Notes: a model not told the origin generated them from the sequence alone. 45,000 bases of DNA from an uncultured Bacteroidota bacterium (GCA_902536935.1 CACAZM010000004.1:1-45000); one strand, 5' to 3'. Counted from the first letter of the stretch, positions 16,835 to 26,209 are shown. Numbers and translations: made by a program.

Positions 16835-17722
16835 ATGAAATGGAGTGAAGGTATTCAAGCTTTTAAGTCATACTTACTTCTCGAACGTGGGCTCTCGGAA
16901 AATACAGTGGTCAACTATGTGTATGACGTACAAAAACTTGTTGCCTATTTTGAAACCAACAATATCCCAATTGGTCCGACCAAAGTTTCACCTTCCGATT
17001 TCCTACAATTCATTTATGAAACTGCCAAAGAAGTGAAGCCATCGTCTCAATCTCGCTTGCTTTCTGGTCTTCGTACATTTTTTGACTTTCTTATAATTGA
17101 GGGATTGCGGAGCAGCAATCCCGTCACTTTAGTTGAACCGCCTAATATCGGGTCTGTCTTACCAGTTACTTTATCCACGTCAGAATTCGAAAAACTTCTC
17201 ACTAGTTTTGCTGAAGATCGACCCATTGACATCCGAAACGCAGCCATAATCGAAATGCTATACTCCTGCGGTTTGCGAGTAAGTGAGCTAGTTAACCTTC
17301 GATGTTCGGATTTATTTTTTGAGGAGGGTTTGATCAAAGTAGTTGGTAAGGGCAACAAAGAGCGTTTTGTCCCTATTGGACGGATAGGTCAAGAATCCGT
17401 TCGGCGATATTTATCGATACGTGTTGAAGGGAAAAAAGGATTTAGTGATATCTTATTTTTAAACAATAGAGGAACAAAACTCACGCGAAATATGATTTTT
17501 ATAATCGTCAGAAAAGGGGCAGAAAATGCTGGGGTCGAAAAAACCATTAGCCCACATAGTTTACGCCATTCGTTTGCAACACATCTCGTTGAAAATGGTG
17601 CTGATATAAGCTCTGTACAACAAATGCTGGGTCACTCCAGCATCACAACAACTGAAAGGTATTTGCACATGAGTAAAAAGCATTTACAACAAACACTTGA
17701 AAAATTTCACCCGCGTTCCTAG
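16835..17722 (+). CDS. xerD: Site-specific tyrosine recombinase XerD
   Basis: Resolves chromosome dimers at dif with its XerC-type partner or as a single Xer. The N-terminal SAM-like domain (about 1-90) is followed by the catalytic domain with Arg148 (CGLRVSEL), Lys172 (GKGNKER), His241 and Arg244 (HSLRHSFATH), His267 (LGHSS) and the nucleophile Tyr276 (TERYLH). Length (295) and core context argue for the housekeeping Xer recombinase and against a phage integrase. No attachment-site repeats or cargo genes flank it. Its TAG overlaps the TAG of the convergent response regulator in a shared CTAG. Confidence 0.92.
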   Translation: MKWSEGIQAFKSYLLLERGLSENTVVNYVYDVQKLVAYFETNNIPIGPTKVSPSDFLQFIYETAKEVKPSSQSRLLSGLRTFFDFLIIEGLRSSNPVTLVEPPNIGSVLPVTLSTSEFEKLLTSFAEDRPIDIRNAAIIEMLYSCGLRVSELVNLRCSDLFFEEGLIKVVGKGNKERFVPIGRIGQESVRRYLSIRVEGKKGFSDILFLNNRGTKLTRNMIFIIVRKGAENAGVEKTISPHSLRHSFATHLVENGADISSVQQMLGHSSITTTERYLHMSKKHLQQTLEKFHPRS

Positions 17723-18420
17723 CTAGTGATCAAGCGGAAACCCTCTCCGTGAATATTTGCAATTTCAAGAGAGGTGTCCTGGCGTAGATACTTGCGTAAC
17801 TTGGCAATGTATACATCCATGCTTCTGGAAGTAAAGTAATTATCATCATTCCAGATTTCTTCTAGTGCTTTGTTGCGATACAATAAGTCGTTCTCGGTTT
17901 CAACCAACATGAGTAACAGTTGATTTTCTTTTGGTGAGAGGTTCATCGGTGGTTCTTTCTTGTATGTGAGAGTTCGTAGACGAGGATTAAAAATAAAGTC
18001 TCCAATGACGACACGAGATTTGGGCTTGGTTTTTTGTACACTTTTTTCGGTACGTTGAATCAGGACTTTTAATTTTTTCAAGAGTATATCTGCATCAAAA
18101 GGTTTTGTCAAGTAGTCATCAGCACCTATTTTATATCCCTTCAAAACATCCTCTTTCATAGACTTTGCAGTTAAAAAAACAATGGGTGTGGTTTTGTCTT
18201 TTGATCGAATTTCTTTGGCGAGAGTGAAACCATCTTTGTAGGGCATCATCACGTCTAAAATGCAGATGTCAAATTCATTTTTTTTAAATTTTTCAAAACC
18301 CTCAAGTCCATTGCGCGCAAGTACAACTTTATAGCCATTCAAATTAAGGTAGTCTCTTAAAACCGTTCCAAAATTAACATCATCTTCGACTAATAATACA
18401 TGCTTGTTGTTCGAAATCAT
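17719..18420 (-). CDS. OmpR-family response regulator
   Basis: Two-component regulator of 233 residues. The receiver domain (about 6-118) has the acidic pocket Glu12/Asp13, phospho-acceptor Asp56 (ILDVMMP), Thr84 (FLTAK) and Lys106 (LTKPF). A winged-helix DNA-binding domain (about 138-232) follows, with the typical LRKYLRQD and GEGFRL segments. It lies nine bases after the sensor kinase gene and is surely its partner. Sequence and context recall the RprX/RprY pair of Bacteroidetes, which is tied to envelope and oxidative stress, but that name is tentative. Confidence 0.92.
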   Translation of the reverse strand: MISNNKHVLLVEDDVNFGTVLRDYLNLNGYKVVLARNGLEGFEKFKKNEFDICILDVMMPYKDGFTLAKEIRSKDKTTPIVFLTAKSMKEDVLKGYKIGADDYLTKPFDADILLKKLKVLIQRTEKSVQKTKPKSRVVIGDFIFNPRLRTLTYKKEPPMNLSPKENQLLLMLVETENDLLYRNKALEEIWNDDNYFTSRSMDVYIAKLRKYLRQDTSLEIANIHGEGFRLITS

Positions 18421-18429
18421 TTGGTTTGT

Positions 18430-20013
18430 TTATTTATAGGGTAAAAGTACAGTAAATGTACTTCCTTGGTTCGGAATACTAGAAACAGAAATCGTGCCAG
18501 AGTGCAAATCCACAATTTGCTTGACATAAGCCAACCCCAAACCGTGACCTTTCACATTATGGATATTTCCAGATGATTCTCTGTAAAATTTATCAAATAT
18601 TCGCTTGCGAACAGTTGCGCTCATCCCAATTCCTTTATCTTTGATTTTCACAACAAACCCCTTGTCATTAACGATAGTTTCTACATCAACTATCAGTTGT
18701 TCATTTGAGTATTTAATTGCGTTGTCCAAAAGGTTCACCCAAACATTTGTCATGTGGACTGGCGAAATCAATAATTGTATGAATTCGGATGTAAAACGCT
18801 GGCTGAGCTTCCCACCACGATTTTCGATAATCAAGCGCACATGATCTAGGGCATTTTGTATGGTTTTGTGCGGGTCTATATTTTCTTTGGCTAAGTCCAA
18901 TTCTTGTTTTTCCAGTTGAGATATTTGCAAGACGTTTTCAACGTGGGTATGTAAACGTTTGTTTTCCTCTCTGATCAAATCGAGATAACCAAAAAATTTT
19001 TTTGAGTCCTTAGAAACATCTTTATTTTTCAGTGCATCCAGAGCCAAATGAATTGTCGCAATTGGAGTTTTAAACTCATGAGTCATATTGTTTATAAAGT
19101 CTGACTTGATGTCTGAAATCTTTTTTTGTTTTATAATCTGATATAGGGATGCTGCAAAAACTACAATGATAACAAAAGTAAACAGTAGCGACAACAAAAA
19201 TGTATTGTAAACAGATTGTTCAATGAATCCATCTAAATTGGGGAAGGCTAACCGCAACTCATAGCGGTGTGTTTCGTCACCACGAATAAACAAAGGAGTC
19301 TTAAACTGACTTTCATTTAGGGCAGACAAGTAGTTTTCAGAACCGACGTCTGTAACTTGATTTCCATCAAAAACACGGAATTCAAAGGGGATTTTGATTT
19401 CGCGAAGAAGAAGCTCTTGCCTAAGTAGGAGTTCCAACTCTAGGTTATTTATCCGCATTTGGATTGGCTTTGTTTGTGCAAAGTCCATGAAAATCGTTTC
19501 ATAACGAGCTTTGTCCATTGTCGACATCCTTTCGATACGCTGTAATCGTTCAGCAGAACTCATGTTTTGAAGCTCATTTTCAAAACTCTCATCAATAATG
19601 GTAAGTGACTTGATCCTGCGATAGTCGAGAATGGGAGCAGAATCGTTACTTAAAGAATCGAATGTTTGGAGCGAAATGTCATAGTTGTCTTCAATGATTC
19701 CTTGTCGGTACAAATAAGAAATATCTGAACCGGGGCTTCGATCGATATATTCAAAAACCTCTGTCAGCTCTGAATACATTGGGGTGCCAATACTGTCAAT
19801 CATTTTTTGGTATACAGATAAATAGTCAAGTAATTCTCTTTCTTTAATCTGCGATGAAACTTCGGAAATAGCAGCGCTGACACTCAATCCAAACTGTCTT
19901 TCAAAGTTGTTTTCATTTTTGTTGATCCATGAACGTTGGATGAGGATAATCCCAACCAGAGAAAGTGTCATCAATGAGATTAATAAAGGAAAGAGTCCAC
20001 GTTGCATATTCAA
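18430..20013 (-). CDS. Sensor histidine kinase
   Basis: Inner-membrane sensor of 527 residues. Transmembrane helices lie at about 7-26 and 271-293 and frame a periplasmic sensor domain of about 240 residues that is rich in charged residues and has no motif I recognise. The dimerisation domain has phospho-acceptor His312 in THEFKTPIAT. The ATPase domain shows the N-box NLLDNAIKYS, G1 DKGIGM and G2 GHGLGLAY. It is the partner of the downstream OmpR-type regulator (9-base gap). coaE lies six bases upstream, so kinase synthesis is tied to a coenzyme A gene. An RprX-like identity is plausible but not proven. Confidence 0.92.
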   Translation of the reverse strand: MNMQRGLFPLLISLMTLSLVGIILIQRSWINKNENNFERQFGLSVSAAISEVSSQIKERELLDYLSVYQKMIDSIGTPMYSELTEVFEYIDRSPGSDISYLYRQGIIEDNYDISLQTFDSLSNDSAPILDYRRIKSLTIIDESFENELQNMSSAERLQRIERMSTMDKARYETIFMDFAQTKPIQMRINNLELELLLRQELLLREIKIPFEFRVFDGNQVTDVGSENYLSALNESQFKTPLFIRGDETHRYELRLAFPNLDGFIEQSVYNTFLLSLLFTFVIIVVFAASLYQIIKQKKISDIKSDFINNMTHEFKTPIATIHLALDALKNKDVSKDSKKFFGYLDLIREENKRLHTHVENVLQISQLEKQELDLAKENIDPHKTIQNALDHVRLIIENRGGKLSQRFTSEFIQLLISPVHMTNVWVNLLDNAIKYSNEQLIVDVETIVNDKGFVVKIKDKGIGMSATVRKRIFDKFYRESSGNIHNVKGHGLGLAYVKQIVDLHSGTISVSSIPNQGSTFTVLLPYK

Positions 20014-20019
20014 ATGTAA

Positions 20020-20616
20020 TTAATCTATCAGGAATTGCTTGCGAATCAATGACAAAACGGTCTTGACTTGTTGCTCAGTTTGGGATAGATTTATATTTTC
20101 AATAACATGGTCAGCAAGTTTGCGTTTCCTTTCGTCTGACCACTGAAAACGTGTCCTTGACTGAATCTCGTCTTGTGTCAAACCATCTCGTTGTTTTATG
20201 CGCTCTAGACGAAATTTTTCTGGACAACTTACCAGGATTACCACATCGAATTTTCCTTCATTACCATGCTCCAATACAATGGCAGACTCGTAAGCGACAA
20301 TATCTTGCGATTTCTGATTTACCCATTCAAGATAATCTTGACGAACAACGGGGTGAACATAATTATTTAAGTCGTTCAACGCTTTTGAATCCTTAAAAAC
20401 TCGTTCGGCTAGCCATTTTCGGTTAAGCAAACCATTACGGTAAGACTCCTTGCCAAAACGTTTCTGTATGTGTTCAATCAAGGATTGGTCTTGGTTCATC
20501 AATTCTTTGGCACGGTTGTCAGAAAAATAAACGGAGATGCCTTGGGAAATCAACATCTCACAAATTGTAGTCTTCCCAGACCCCATATTCCCAGTAACTG
20601 CTAGCTGTACCATCAA
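20020..20616 (-). CDS. coaE: Dephospho-CoA kinase
   Basis: Last step of coenzyme A synthesis: ATP-dependent phosphorylation of the 3'-hydroxyl of dephospho-CoA. The P-loop GNMGSGKT is at 9-16. The adenylate-kinase-like lid region RIKQRDGLTQDEIQSR is present near residue 140, and HPVVRQDY marks the CoA-binding part. The 198-residue length is standard. It overlaps the YbbR-domain gene by four bases. A second CoA gene, coaBC, lies in the same array about 4.4 kb upstream. Confidence 0.93.
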   Translation of the reverse strand: MMVQLAVTGNMGSGKTTICEMLISQGISVYFSDNRAKELMNQDQSLIEHIQKRFGKESYRNGLLNRKWLAERVFKDSKALNDLNNYVHPVVRQDYLEWVNQKSQDIVAYESAIVLEHGNEGKFDVVILVSCPEKFRLERIKQRDGLTQDEIQSRTRFQWSDERKRKLADHVIENINLSQTEQQVKTVLSLIRKQFLID

Positions 20617-21563
20617 TTTATAAAATAACGTACTTGACTTGGTGTAATTTCATTAACCACAATATTATCAGGGATTTTTTCAAAGTTGACATCAAGAAAC
20701 TCAGTGACGGTATCAATAGGCAATCGAAAACCCAATATAAATTGTGAAGGGTCGATCTGGCGTGCTTGCTGAACCGGAACTCGTAAACTGACTTGCGCAA
20801 AAGCAGGAATTACACTCACATCAGTATTTTCAATGGGATCGAGTACCTCAATGGGAAGGCGTAGTTCGATTTGGGTGTAACGTGAAATTTTTTGAGTAGC
20901 ATGCACATGAGTTTCGCTCCATTTGTAGTTTGCTTGTAAATCCGAGGTCAAACTGAGTTTCTCATCCAAGGTTGTTGTATATTCCTTACTGGCTGAAGTA
21001 ACGACATATGCGTATTCTATAGAGTCCACCTTTTCAGGAGAACCAGAAACATATAAGGAATCAGGAATAAAATTCAGTTTACTAGACCAAGCATACCCGT
21101 CTGCAAGCAGAAAATCTTCTTGGAGCCGAACTGGAATTTTCTTAATGGAGGATTCAAAAAATGGCGCATCAAGGCGGTCAAGCAAAAGTTGATTGACACG
21201 TAAAATATTTCGATAGTGTGTTTCAACAGCAGAAATCAAATCAGGCTTAGAAAAATAAAACCTGTTGCCGTCCTTTTGAATATTTGTCATCGATAAATAG
21301 ACCGTTGGTGTAAAGAGCCTTGCAAAAAGTAAACGTAAGCCCGTGCCAGAAATCACAAATTCAATTGCTTGAGCTGGCTCATAAACACGGTAGGTTTCGA
21401 AAGTTTCATCAGAGTAATCAAAATAAATATCTACTTTAGCTGTATGAACTTCAGACATCTTGGAAGAGAGCCATACAAATAAGGAAATCAGAAAAAAAAC
21501 AACAATTAACCGCAATTGTTTTAGCGACCCAATCCGCTTGATAAGACCGCTAAATAAAGACAT
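20613..21563 (-). CDS. YbbR/CdaR-like domain protein
   Basis: A 316-residue protein with one N-terminal transmembrane segment (about 17-36, LRLIVVFFLISLFVWL) and an extracytoplasmic beta-rich remainder. The remainder appears to hold two or three YbbR-type repeats; VSGSPEKVDSIEYAYV near residue 165 is a typical repeat core. In Firmicutes, YbbR proteins (CdaR) regulate the diadenylate cyclase CdaA. No cyclase gene is in this window, so a link to c-di-AMP here is only a possibility. It sits 16 bases after fabI and overlaps coaE, suggesting co-transcription. Confidence 0.75.
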   Translation of the reverse strand: MSLFSGLIKRIGSLKQLRLIVVFFLISLFVWLSSKMSEVHTAKVDIYFDYSDETFETYRVYEPAQAIEFVISGTGLRLLFARLFTPTVYLSMTNIQKDGNRFYFSKPDLISAVETHYRNILRVNQLLLDRLDAPFFESSIKKIPVRLQEDFLLADGYAWSSKLNFIPDSLYVSGSPEKVDSIEYAYVVTSASKEYTTTLDEKLSLTSDLQANYKWSETHVHATQKISRYTQIELRLPIEVLDPIENTDVSVIPAFAQVSLRVPVQQARQIDPSQFILGFRLPIDTVTEFLDVNFEKIPDNIVVNEITPSQVRYFIN

Positions 21564-21579
21564 AGCTAATCGATTTGAT

Positions 21580-22401
21580 TTATTCTTTGTTGTCGACCAT
21601 GTCCACCATCACGGCGTCGCTAACTCCCATATTTGAAAAACCGCCATCATTATAAAGGTTTTGCAAAGTCACTCTTTTAGTTAAATCTGAAAATAGGGTA
21701 ATCGTATAATTTGCACAGTCCAGAGCGGTTGCGTTGCCTAATGGTGACATTTTCTCTGCATAAGAGATAAAGCCGTCAAAGCCCTTAACTCCTTTTCCAG
21801 CTGTGGTTGGGGTTGGTGATTGTGAAATAGTATTCACTCTAACTTTTTTATCTCTTCCAAAGAAATACCCAAAACTACGGGCAATTGATTCAAGATATGC
21901 CTTATTATCGGCCATGTCGTTATAATCTGGGAAAACGCGTTGCGCAGCCATATAGCTCAGGGCAACTATACTACCCCATTTGTTCATGGCGTCTTTTTTG
22001 TAAAGAACTTGCATAAGCTTGTGAAACGAACCAGCAGAAACATCCCATCCTTTTGCGGTCCAACTGTGATTTTGATCAGTGTATGGTCTTCCCTTGCGCA
22101 CATTGACAGACATGCCAATGGAGTGTAAAACAAAATCGAGCTTTCCCCCTAAAATTTTAATCGACTGGTCAATAAGATTTTCTAAATCTTCGATACTCGT
22201 CGCATCTGCTGGAATGACCTGAGAATTGGTTTGCTGTGCGAGGTCATTAATCGATCCCATGCGCATGGCAACTGGTGCATTTGTCAATATAAATTGACCT
22301 CCTTCCTCGTGTACACGAACTGCAGTTTTCCAAGCAATCGAGTTTTCATCTAAGGCACCAAAAATGATTCCCTTTTTTTCTGTAAGCAAGCCATAAGACA
22401 T
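21580..22401 (-). CDS. fabI: Enoyl-[acyl-carrier-protein] reductase FabI
   Basis: NAD(P)H-dependent reduction of trans-2-enoyl-ACP, the last step of each fatty acid elongation cycle. The divergent SDR motif GIIFGALDENSIAW (11-24) and the catalytic Tyr150, Tyr160 and Lys167 are present. The Tyr-x6-Lys spacing (YNDMADNK) is the FabI hallmark, as opposed to the Tyr-x3-Lys of other SDRs. The 273-residue length is normal. It begins 25 bases after recN. It is likely the only enoyl reductase in the window and a target class for triclosan-type inhibitors. Confidence 0.96.
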   Translation of the reverse strand: MSYGLLTEKKGIIFGALDENSIAWKTAVRVHEEGGQFILTNAPVAMRMGSINDLAQQTNSQVIPADATSIEDLENLIDQSIKILGGKLDFVLHSIGMSVNVRKGRPYTDQNHSWTAKGWDVSAGSFHKLMQVLYKKDAMNKWGSIVALSYMAAQRVFPDYNDMADNKAYLESIARSFGYFFGRDKKVRVNTISQSPTPTTAGKGVKGFDGFISYAEKMSPLGNATALDCANYTITLFSDLTKRVTLQNLYNDGGFSNMGVSDAVMVDMVDNKE

Positions 22402-22426
22402 AAAAAAAATTTTGCCAAAGATAGTA

Positions 22427-24079
22427 CTAATTCAATAACTTTTCAGCGTAGGTACGTGCAGTTTGGGTAATTTGATTCCCATCGATCATTTGTGCAATTT
22501 CTACAACTCGATCCTCCCCCACTAATTGTTTAACATATGTTCGGGTTGTTTGATCATCCGAAGATTTATATACTTTTATATGCGAATTTCCCATTGCCGC
22601 AATTTGCGGCAAATGGGTAATGGCAATCAACTGTGTGTGTTCGCTAATGTCTCTCATAAAACATCCCATCGCTTTGGCCATCTCACCAGAAACACCTGCA
22701 TCAATCTCATCTAAAATCATTGTTGGGCAATTATCGTTTTTTGCAAGTATCGATTTAATCACAAGCATAATTCGTGAACGCTCGCCTCCAGAGGCCACTT
22801 TACGAAGCGTTGAAAAGCCGACCCCTTTATTAGCAGAAAACAAAAGGGTTAAAGAATCTGCTCCAACCGGCCCCAGTGATGAGTCAGCGTCCAGCTGAAA
22901 GTCAAAACGCGCATGCTCCATACCAAGTTTGACGAGTCGAGCACTCAATTCATTGCCTAGTTTTTGTGCATGATCTCTTCTTCGTTTAGCCAAGTCTGTT
23001 GCGAGTTTCCAAGCGTTTTTTTCGACTTTATCAAGTCGTTGCTTTTGTGACTGGATTTCCTCATCCCCTTCCAAAACCACTTGACATAATTTCCCCAATT
23101 CCTGTTCTTTATCCATTAACCCTCTGATATCTTGAACATGATGCTTTTGCTGGAGAGAATAAATTTTGCTCAATGTTTGGTTAACCGCTTCTAGGCGCAT
23201 GGGGTCGACAACCAATTCCTCGTCCATGGAAGATAAGTTTGATTGAATGTCTGTCCACTCATACCATAAGTTTTGTACCCGCTCTGAAAATACCTTATAC
23301 TGATCACTGTAGGATTCAAGTTTTTGTAAGTCCATTCTACATTGACTCAATTGGTCGGTCAGGCCATTGTTTTCCATGGACGAAATCTGCAGTATATGTT
23401 GAATCGTTAGCTTGATATCGTCAGCGTGTTGCAATAAGTTGCGCTCTTCCTCCAACTGTGTCTGGATATCGTCATGGAGCTCGAGCTCTTTTAATTCTGC
23501 CAAAAGAAAGGAATTGTAATCATAAGATTCTTTGGCGCCTCGTTGCACTTCAAGCAGCTCATGATAATGTTTTTCTTCTTGCATAAAAACTTCCAAAGTA
23601 TGTTGATAATCAGCTCTCAATTCTAAAGCATCTGAAAAGGCATCCAGAAGTTCGAAATGAAATCGAGGGTCTGCTAATTGTGAAGTTTGGTGTTGCGAAT
23701 GCAAATCAACTAACTGGGAGCCTAAAAAACGTAACTTTTCAAGCTGGACTGGCGTGTCATTGATAAACGATCGTGTTTTTCCAGAGGGTAATATCTCTCT
23801 TCTGAGAATGGTTTCCATTTCAAAGTCAACTTCCAAATCATCAAAAACTGATTTAAATGCAGATTTGGATAGGTCAAAAATAGCTTCAACAACACATTTT
23901 TTGGAAGCATCTCGAACAGCAGATAAGTCTGCTCTAGCTCCTAGCACTAGAGATAAAGCGTCCATTACAATAGATTTACCCGATCCTGTCTCCCCCGTAA
24001 CTACATTGAGTTGTCGACCAAAATCACATTGAATGTCATCGATAAGCGCAAAATTTACGATAGAAATAGACTGTAACAA
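22427..24079 (-). CDS. recN: DNA repair protein RecN
   Basis: SMC-like ATPase that acts early in double-strand break repair. Walker A is GETGSGKS (29-36), the N-terminal FALIDDIQCDFG is typical, and a long coiled coil fills about 150-360. The signature motif SGGERSR and Walker B TMILDEIDAGVSG are in the C-terminal half. At 550 residues it is full length. The start must be TTG at 24079: the codon just upstream is TAG in frame, and the resulting N-terminus (MLQSISIVNFALI) aligns with the family. A TATATTTG box at 24109-24102 fits a -7 element, but no clear -33 partner is seen. Confidence 0.95.
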   Translation of the reverse strand: MLQSISIVNFALIDDIQCDFGRQLNVVTGETGSGKSIVMDALSLVLGARADLSAVRDASKKCVVEAIFDLSKSAFKSVFDDLEVDFEMETILRREILPSGKTRSFINDTPVQLEKLRFLGSQLVDLHSQHQTSQLADPRFHFELLDAFSDALELRADYQHTLEVFMQEEKHYHELLEVQRGAKESYDYNSFLLAELKELELHDDIQTQLEEERNLLQHADDIKLTIQHILQISSMENNGLTDQLSQCRMDLQKLESYSDQYKVFSERVQNLWYEWTDIQSNLSSMDEELVVDPMRLEAVNQTLSKIYSLQQKHHVQDIRGLMDKEQELGKLCQVVLEGDEEIQSQKQRLDKVEKNAWKLATDLAKRRRDHAQKLGNELSARLVKLGMEHARFDFQLDADSSLGPVGADSLTLLFSANKGVGFSTLRKVASGGERSRIMLVIKSILAKNDNCPTMILDEIDAGVSGEMAKAMGCFMRDISEHTQLIAITHLPQIAAMGNSHIKVYKSSDDQTTRTYVKQLVGEDRVVEIAQMIDGNQITQTARTYAEKLLN

Positions 24080-24129
24080 CTAATCAAAAATTAATGAAAC
24101 TCAAATATAACTTTTTCAGAGATATTCAG

Positions 24130-25011
24130 CTATCTAATTTCAGTCCACTTGGCAGAAAAAAAGGGAGCTATTCGATTTAAGTCTTCCCGAAGCTGAGAGG
24201 TTTCAAACGAAGGCCCTCCAGAATAAATCTGTACAATCTCATCTGATTTTGTGTCGAAAAACAATTGTACAACTAAACTATTTGGACGACTTTCTGATAA
24301 GCTTTTCAGATCTGAGATACTCTTAGAAATGGTTTGTTTCCCCACTTCAGGAAGGTTGACCATTACATCTAATCCATTGAGATGGTAATCATAGATTGCT
24401 TGCCTAAAAAGAGAAAAAGGTTTTGTAGTCAACTGATCAATGAGCCAGTACCGATTGGTCTTCTTTTCAGATTGTTTCCAGCCAGAAAATCGATTCGTCT
24501 GAGACAAATCAACAATTTTTCGAGCTTGTTTATAATACGGGTCTCCTCCAAACAAAATAAAGGAGTCTGCATCAACCCCCAAAATCACAAATACGTAATA
24601 ACATATAAGTGAAACTAAAGAGGTGTTAGTGCTATTTGGGTTGAAATTTAAGGATTCGAATTCCTTATATGAAAAATTAAAATCATCATCTTTTCGATTC
24701 AGGAGTGGCGTGACATAGCTTGATCCAAAGACCGGGCGTGAGGATTGAATTTGCAAATTTGCTTGAAATTCGTTGTTTACATAATTTTCAATTGTAATCA
24801 ACATGGTGCAGTTGATTTTGTTGTAGTCTTCCGTTCGAATATCAACCCATGAGGTCGAGTTAACAAACTCGTTGAGCTGACGCTCAAGGGTTTCAAAAAT
24901 TTCACTATTGGTTTGATCGACTAAATCGGCATTAACGCTGACTTTACAGTTCAATACTTGGGCAAAAGAAAAACAAGAAAAAAAAATAAACAGAAGTAAT
25001 TTATGCATCAA
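24130..25011 (-). CDS. DUF4835-family protein (PorD-like, T9SS-associated)
   Basis: Exported protein of 293 residues with a clear signal peptide (MMHKLLLFIFFSCFSFA, then QVLNCKVSVN). The opening of the mature protein and the GGDPYYKQARKIVDL and RFSGW segments match my memory of the DUF4835 family, which recent annotation calls type IX secretion protein PorD. It occurs in flavobacteria between coaBC and recN, exactly as here. Its biochemical role is unknown to me, and the T9SS link rests on family naming. Two adjacent ATG codons could start it, and the first overlaps the end of coaBC by 11 bases. Confidence 0.75.
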   Translation of the reverse strand: MMHKLLLFIFFSCFSFAQVLNCKVSVNADLVDQTNSEIFETLERQLNEFVNSTSWVDIRTEDYNKINCTMLITIENYVNNEFQANLQIQSSRPVFGSSYVTPLLNRKDDDFNFSYKEFESLNFNPNSTNTSLVSLICYYVFVILGVDADSFILFGGDPYYKQARKIVDLSQTNRFSGWKQSEKKTNRYWLIDQLTTKPFSLFRQAIYDYHLNGLDVMVNLPEVGKQTISKSISDLKSLSESRPNSLVVQLFFDTKSDEIVQIYSGGPSFETSQLREDLNRIAPFFSAKWTEIR

Positions 25012-26209
25012 TCATCGTTTTAATTTGAGCTAAAATATCTACGGCCACCTCAGATTTATCTTTTAAAGGATAAACTGTATGCTGTCCTCTAGCAGGAATA
25101 AATGTGATTTTATTTGTCGAATGTTGAAAACCAGCGCCCTTGTCCGTTAGGGAGTTGAGGATAATCGCATCGAGATTTTTCTTCTTTATTTTTTCTTTGG
25201 CATTCGACAATTCATTGTCAGTCTCAAGTGCAAATCCAACAAGAATTTGATTTGTTTTCTTTTTTCCTAAGCTCTCAAGAATATCAACGGTTTTTTCGAG
25301 TTCAACTGAGGTAATTTCCTCTTCTTTTTTAATTTTATCTTCTGCCTTGTGCTTCGGTTTATAATCAGCGACTGCCGCAGCCATAACGAGAATATCACAA
25401 TTCGAAAAATGGCGCAAACATGCGGTATGCATTTCATCGGCTGTTTTGGTCTGCACAAGCGTAACTCCTGGATGAATAGTAAGGTCATCGGCTGGTCCAG
25501 AAACAAGAATTACCTCTGCACCTAGTAAAGCAGCTTCATTAGCAATTGCATAACCCATTTTTCCTGAAGAATAATTACCAATATAACGTACAGGGTCTAG
25601 TGGTTCGTGTGTAGGGCCGGCAGTAACTAATGTTTTGATTCCAAGAAGTGGCATTTTGGAGGACAGATCATGTTCCAAAAAATCAACAATTTGATCGGGC
25701 TCTTGCATCCGTCCAACTCCCTGAAGGCCACTGGCCAACTCTCCTTCTTGTGCTGGAATATGAATGTTATCTCGAGAGATTAAACGTTGAATGACATCTT
25801 GGGTCGCAGGATGCTCATGCATATCCAAATCCATTGCTGGAGCAAAATAAACGGGACATTTTGCAGAAAGGTAAACAGCCAGTAATAAATTGTCACAAGC
25901 TGCTTGCGCCATCTTCGATAATGTATTAGCTGATGCAGGAGCAATAAGCATCAGGTCAGCCCAAAGACCCAAATCGACATGGTTGTTCCACAACTCCTCT
26001 TCGCTTTCGACAAACTCTGAATAAACTGCTCTATTCGATACTGTAGATAAAGACAATGGAGCTACAAATGATTTTGACGAAGGGGTCATTACGACTTGTA
26101 CTTCAGCACCTGCTTTTATAAGAGCACGAACCAGTAAAGGAGTTTTATAGGCCGCAATGCTTCCAGAGATGCCAAGAATGACCTTTTTGGCATGTAGGGC
26201 AGGAAACAT
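25001..26209 (-). CDS. coaBC: Bifunctional CoaBC (PPC synthetase / decarboxylase)
   Basis: Makes 4'-phosphopantetheine from phosphopantothenate, cysteine and CTP. The N-terminal flavoprotein CoaC domain (about 7-180) has GISGSIAAYK (13-22), His77 (NNHVDL) and PASANT (91-96). The C-terminal CoaB domain (about 188-402) has TAGPTHEPLDPVRYIGNYSSGKMG. Two CoaC positions are unusual against the Escherichia coli enzyme: the PxMNxxM motif reads PAMDLDM (124-130, Asp127 for Asn), and the active-site-flap ACG reads ASG (Ser160 for Cys). I recall similar substitutions in other Bacteroidetes CoaBC, so this may be lineage-wide. The start abuts the rpoZ stop. The 402-residue length is normal. Confidence 0.94.
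   Translation of the reverse strand: MFPALHAKKVILGISGSIAAYKTPLLVRALIKAGAEVQVVMTPSSKSFVAPLSLSTVSNRAVYSEFVESEEELWNNHVDLGLWADLMLIAPASANTLSKMAQAACDNLLLAVYLSAKCPVYFAPAMDLDMHEHPATQDVIQRLISRDNIHIPAQEGELASGLQGVGRMQEPDQIVDFLEHDLSSKMPLLGIKTLVTAGPTHEPLDPVRYIGNYSSGKMGYAIANEAALLGAEVILVSGPADDLTIHPGVTLVQTKTADEMHTACLRHFSNCDILVMAAAVADYKPKHKAEDKIKKEEEITSVELEKTVDILESLGKKKTNQILVGFALETDNELSNAKEKIKKKNLDAIILNSLTDKGAGFQHSTNKITFIPARGQHTVYPLKDKSEVAVDILAQIKTMIDA

Noticed and set aside
16835-17722. xerD as an integrase of a mobile element
   Set aside because: Length, motifs and housekeeping neighbours fit chromosomal Xer; no flanking repeats, tRNA or cargo genes are present.
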